Below are positions 61,824 through 64,000 of a stretch of DNA of 64,000 bases, in pieces. The position numbers and the translations under genes were made by a program. Position 1 is the first letter of the stretch; each line of letters starts with the position of its first letter. Location: NCBI RefSeq assembly GCF_000185905.1, contig NC_014923.1, positions 558,001 to 622,000 on the forward strand, given 5' to 3'. The DNA comes from Mesorhizobium ciceri biovar biserrulae WSM1271 (GTDB taxonomy: Bacteria; Pseudomonadota; Alphaproteobacteria; Rhizobiales; Rhizobiaceae). The notes under the pieces were generated by a model. The model was given only the letters and a program-made list of their open reading frames with translations. It did not search any database and was not told where the DNA came from.

Positions 61824-62678
61824 GTGATCCGTTACGCGAAACCCACCTCGGTCGACGAAGCGCTCGCTTTGCTTGGCGAGGGCGCCTGGCGCATCCTTGC
61901 CGGTGGCACCGATTTCTATCCGGCACAGGGCAGCAAACCGATCCGCGACAATGTTCTCGACATTAACGGCCTGGCGGCGCTTTGCGGCATTGCCGAGACG
62001 AGCGACCATTTCGTCATCGGCGCGCGCGCGACCTGGACCGACATCGTCCGCCATCCCTTGCCGCCGGCCTTCGAGGCGCTGAAGCAGGCGGCGCGAGAGG
62101 TCGGCTCGGCGCAGATCCAGAACGTCGCCTCGGTCGCCGGCAATCTCTGCAACGCCTCGCCTGCCGCCGACGGCGTGCCGGCCCTGCTCGTCCTCGACGC
62201 CGAGGTCGAGCTGCGCTCGGTGGCAGCGACGCGGCACCTGCCGTTGCAGGACTTCATTCTCGGCAATCGCCGCACGGCTCTGCTGCCCGGTGAGATGGTC
62301 ACGGCGATCCGCGTGCCGAAGCCCAGCGGCACGTCGGCTTTCGTCAAGCTCGGCGCCCGGCGCTACCTCGTCATTTCCATTGCCATGGTGGCGGCACGTC
62401 TGGCCATCGACAATGGCACCGTCCGGCAAGCGGCGGTCGCGGCCGGCTCCTGTTCGGTGGTGGCCAAGCGGCTGGCCGGCGTCGAAGCCGCGTTGTGCGG
62501 GCTGCCGGTGGATGGCGAGCTTGCCGATGCGGTCCTGTCCGCGCCGATGAGCGAACTGTCGCCGATCGCCGATGTGCGCGGCAGCGCCGAATACCGGCTC
62601 GATGCAGTGCGCGAGATTGTTGCCCGCGCCGTGCTTGCGGCTGTGGGGCGGACGACTGGCGAAGAGGTGGCGGCATGA
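61824..62678 (+). CDS. FAD-binding subunit of a xanthine dehydrogenase/CO dehydrogenase-type molybdenum hydroxylase
   Basis: This subunit of about 284 residues carries FAD and passes electrons from the iron-sulfur centres to the acceptor. LAGGTDFYP near 25-33 and [20 protein letters not shown] near 109-128 are the two FAD-binding segments of the CoxM/XdhA family. The preferred start is GTG at 61824: GGGAAGG lies 7 bases before it and the family begins [13 protein letters not shown]. An in-frame ATG at 61746 is only about 11 bases past the -10. The next gene overlaps by four bases. Confidence 0.85.
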   Translation: MIRYAKPTSVDEALALLGEGAWRILAGGTDFYPAQGSKPIRDNVLDINGLAALCGIAETSDHFVIGARATWTDIVRHPLPPAFEALKQAAREVGSAQIQNVASVAGNLCNASPAADGVPALLVLDAEVELRSVAATRHLPLQDFILGNRRTALLPGEMVTAIRVPKPSGTSAFVKLGARRYLVISIAMVAARLAIDNGTVRQAAVAAGSCSVVAKRLAGVEAALCGLPVDGELADAVLSAPMSELSPIADVRGSAEYRLDAVREIVARAVLAAVGRTTGEEVAA

Positions 62679-64000
62679 GCCAGGTTCAACCTGACGTGCG
62701 TGAAGCAGTGCCCGACCTGGGCGCCGTTCGGCCTGCTCGCGGCCCGGAGCGCGTTGACATCGCCTTCGAGGTCAATGGCAGCGCCGTATCGGTCAATGTG
62801 CCGCCGCTGCGCCGACTGTCCCTGGTGCTGCGCGACGAACTGGGGCTGACCGGCACCAAGGTCGGCTGCGATGCCGGCGATTGCGGCGCCTGTACGGTGC
62901 TGGTCGACGGCGATCCCGTCTGCGCCTGCCTGATGTCGGCGGCGTCCGCTGCCGGCGTATCGGTGACGACAGTTGAAGGGCTTGCCAACGGCCGGCTGTC
63001 GGCGTTGCAGGCCTCTTTCCTTGCCCACGGCGCGGCGCAGTGCGGGATTTGCACGCCCGCCCTGTTGGTTGCGGCGACGGCGTTGCTGGAGAAGAAGGCG
63101 AGCCCCACCGAGGTCGAGGTACAGGACGCGCTCGGCGGAATTCTGTGCCGCTGCACCGGCTACCGGAAGATCATTGCCGCAGTGATGGATGCCTCCCTGC
63201 AGGCAGCAAGCCTGGATTTCCGCTTGCCCCGGTCAGGCCACGCGATCGGTTCCTCGCCCATCCGGCTCGACGGCGTGCCGAAAGTCACCGGGGCTGAGAA
63301 ATTCGGCAGCGATTCCTTCCCCGCCGATGCGCTGGCGGTACTGGTGATCCGCTCTCCGCATTATCACGCCAGCTTCGCCTTCGGTGACCTCGATGGCTGG
63401 GCGAAGGCACAGCCCGGTGTCGCCGGCGTCTTCACCGCAGCCGACATTCCGGGAAAAAACTGTTTCGGCGTCATCGGCCCCTTCGCCGACCAGCCGGCAC
63501 TGGCCGAAGGGTTTGCCCGCCTTCGCGGTGAGGCGGTGGCGTTGGTCGCTGGCGAGCGCGAGGCGATGCTCGATATCGACCTCTCGGATTTTCCGATCCG
63601 CTGGACCGAATTGCCGCATGTTCTCCAATCCTGCGAAGCGCGCGCCGGCGGTGCCAAGCTCATCCATGAGAACAGACCGGCAAACCTGCTGACCTCCGGC
63701 TTCGTCGAACGCGGCGATCCGGAAGGGGCCCTTGCCGGTGCAGCGTTCACGGTTTCCGGCGTCATCGACACCTCCTATGTCGAGCACGCCTATATCGAAC
63801 CGGAAGCCGGCTATGCCTATGTGGACGGCGACACGCTGGTCGTCGTCGCCTGCACCCAGGCGCCCTATATGGACCGCGACGAGACGGCGAAGGTGCTCGG
63901 CCTTGCCGTCGACAAGGTGCGCATCGTGCCGACCGCGACCGGCGGCGGTTTCGGCTCGAAGCTCGACGTCTCGCTGCAGCCGCTGATCGGCCTAGTGGCG
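62675..64000 (+). CDS. molybdenum hydroxylase: [2Fe-2S] domain fused to molybdopterin-binding subunit, 3' end outside the window
   Basis: This protein is open to the window end. Residues 25-180 form the [2Fe-2S] part: plant-ferredoxin-like Cys65, Cys70, Cys73 and Cys83/85 ([14 protein letters not shown]), then Cys123, Cys126, Cys158 and Cys160 (QCGICTP, CRCTGY). From about 195 ([14 protein letters not shown]) the molybdopterin-binding subunit begins, with [14 protein letters not shown] and [11 protein letters not shown] of the catalytic domain. In many relatives these are separate genes. The electron path Mo-FeS-FAD is completed by the upstream subunit. The substrate (purine, nicotinate or another heterocycle or aldehyde) cannot be read. 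Confidence 0.88.
   Translation, partial: MSQVQPDVREAVPDLGAVRPARGPERVDIAFEVNGSAVSVNVPPLRRLSLVLRDELGLTGTKVGCDAGDCGACTVLVDGDPVCACLMSAASAAGVSVTTVEGLANGRLSALQASFLAHGAAQCGICTPALLVAATALLEKKASPTEVEVQDALGGILCRCTGYRKIIAAVMDASLQAASLDFRLPRSGHAIGSSPIRLDGVPKVTGAEKFGSDSFPADALAVLVIRSPHYHASFAFGDLDGWAKAQPGVAGVFTAADIPGKNCFGVIGPFADQPALAEGFARLRGEAVALVAGEREAMLDIDLSDFPIRWTELPHVLQSCEARAGGAKLIHENRPANLLTSGFVERGDPEGALAGAAFTVSGVIDTSYVEHAYIEPEAGYAYVDGDTLVVVACTQAPYMDRDETAKVLGLAVDKVRIVPTATGGGFGSKLDVSLQPLIGLVA

Overview
The window is 64 kb of GC-rich, gene-dense chromosome from an alphaproteobacterium of the order Hyphomicrobiales, most likely Mesorhizobium or a close relative. The evidence is the rhizobial smo/mtlK polyol operon, a NodF/NodE-like pair, a urease cluster interleaved with small membrane proteins, many ABC importers, and palindromic intergenic repeats of the rhizobial type. 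The genus is an inference from gene content. No rRNA, CRISPR array, transposase or phage gene was seen. One tRNA, tRNA-Arg(CCG), is present.

Layout. 1-10.6 kb: the end of a LacI regulator, a 30-residue RiPP-precursor-like gene with its own terminator, a MAPEG protein, a broken DUF899 gene next to tRNA-Arg, a DUF1003 protein, a lipoprotein D,D-carboxypeptidase, a coiled-coil membrane protein, an aldose-epimerase-like protein, a P-loop kinase, a Lys/Ala-rich basic protein and a glutathione transferase. 10.7-12.2 kb: a beta-ketoacyl-ACP synthase and an acyl carrier protein resembling NodE and NodF. 12.4-21.8 kb: urease genes in the order ureD-A-(DUF1272)-J-B, two opposite-strand secreted proteins, then ureC-(membrane protein)-E-F-(DUF3995)-G and a class II aldolase-like gene. 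21.8-34 kb: polyol catabolism, with a HAD phosphatase, a SorC regulator, a DUF1127/LysR pair, smoEFGK, smoS, mtlK, a second HAD phosphatase and an FGGY kinase, followed by a MATE exporter.

35.7-43.0 kb: an eight-gene minus-strand operon in which a branched-chain-amino-acid-type ABC importer is joined to a cyclase/formamidase-like hydrolase, a PLP enzyme and an XRE-cupin regulator. 43.1-47.05 kb: a cassette with an NTF2-like protein, a small exported protein, a TetR regulator, a FabF-like synthase and an SDR. It lies between a decayed permease 3' end and an intact permease that carries the same 3' end. 47.07-50.3 kb: a polar amino acid importer, with no ATPase gene nearby, and an agmatinase-family ureohydrolase. 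A divergent LysR gene follows, with a perfect palindrome just upstream of its start. 51.6-59.5 kb: pncB, two palindromic repeats, a multi-pass membrane protein and a second branched-chain-type ABC importer. 59.5-64 kb: an NhaD-like antiporter, pncA, and the start of a molybdenum hydroxylase operon with a fused FeS-Mo subunit that runs off the window.

Functional links. The ureohydrolase would release urea that the urease could hydrolyse. PncA and PncB are consecutive steps of NAD salvage. The smo proteins import hexitols, SmoS and MtlK oxidise them to ketoses, and the FGGY kinase and HAD phosphatases probably handle the sugar products. The most unusual items are the orphan RiPP-like gene, the ACP with His instead of Asp before its serine, the cassette with its operator array and flanking permease ends, and the operon whose desulfurase-like enzyme lacks the usual cysteine.
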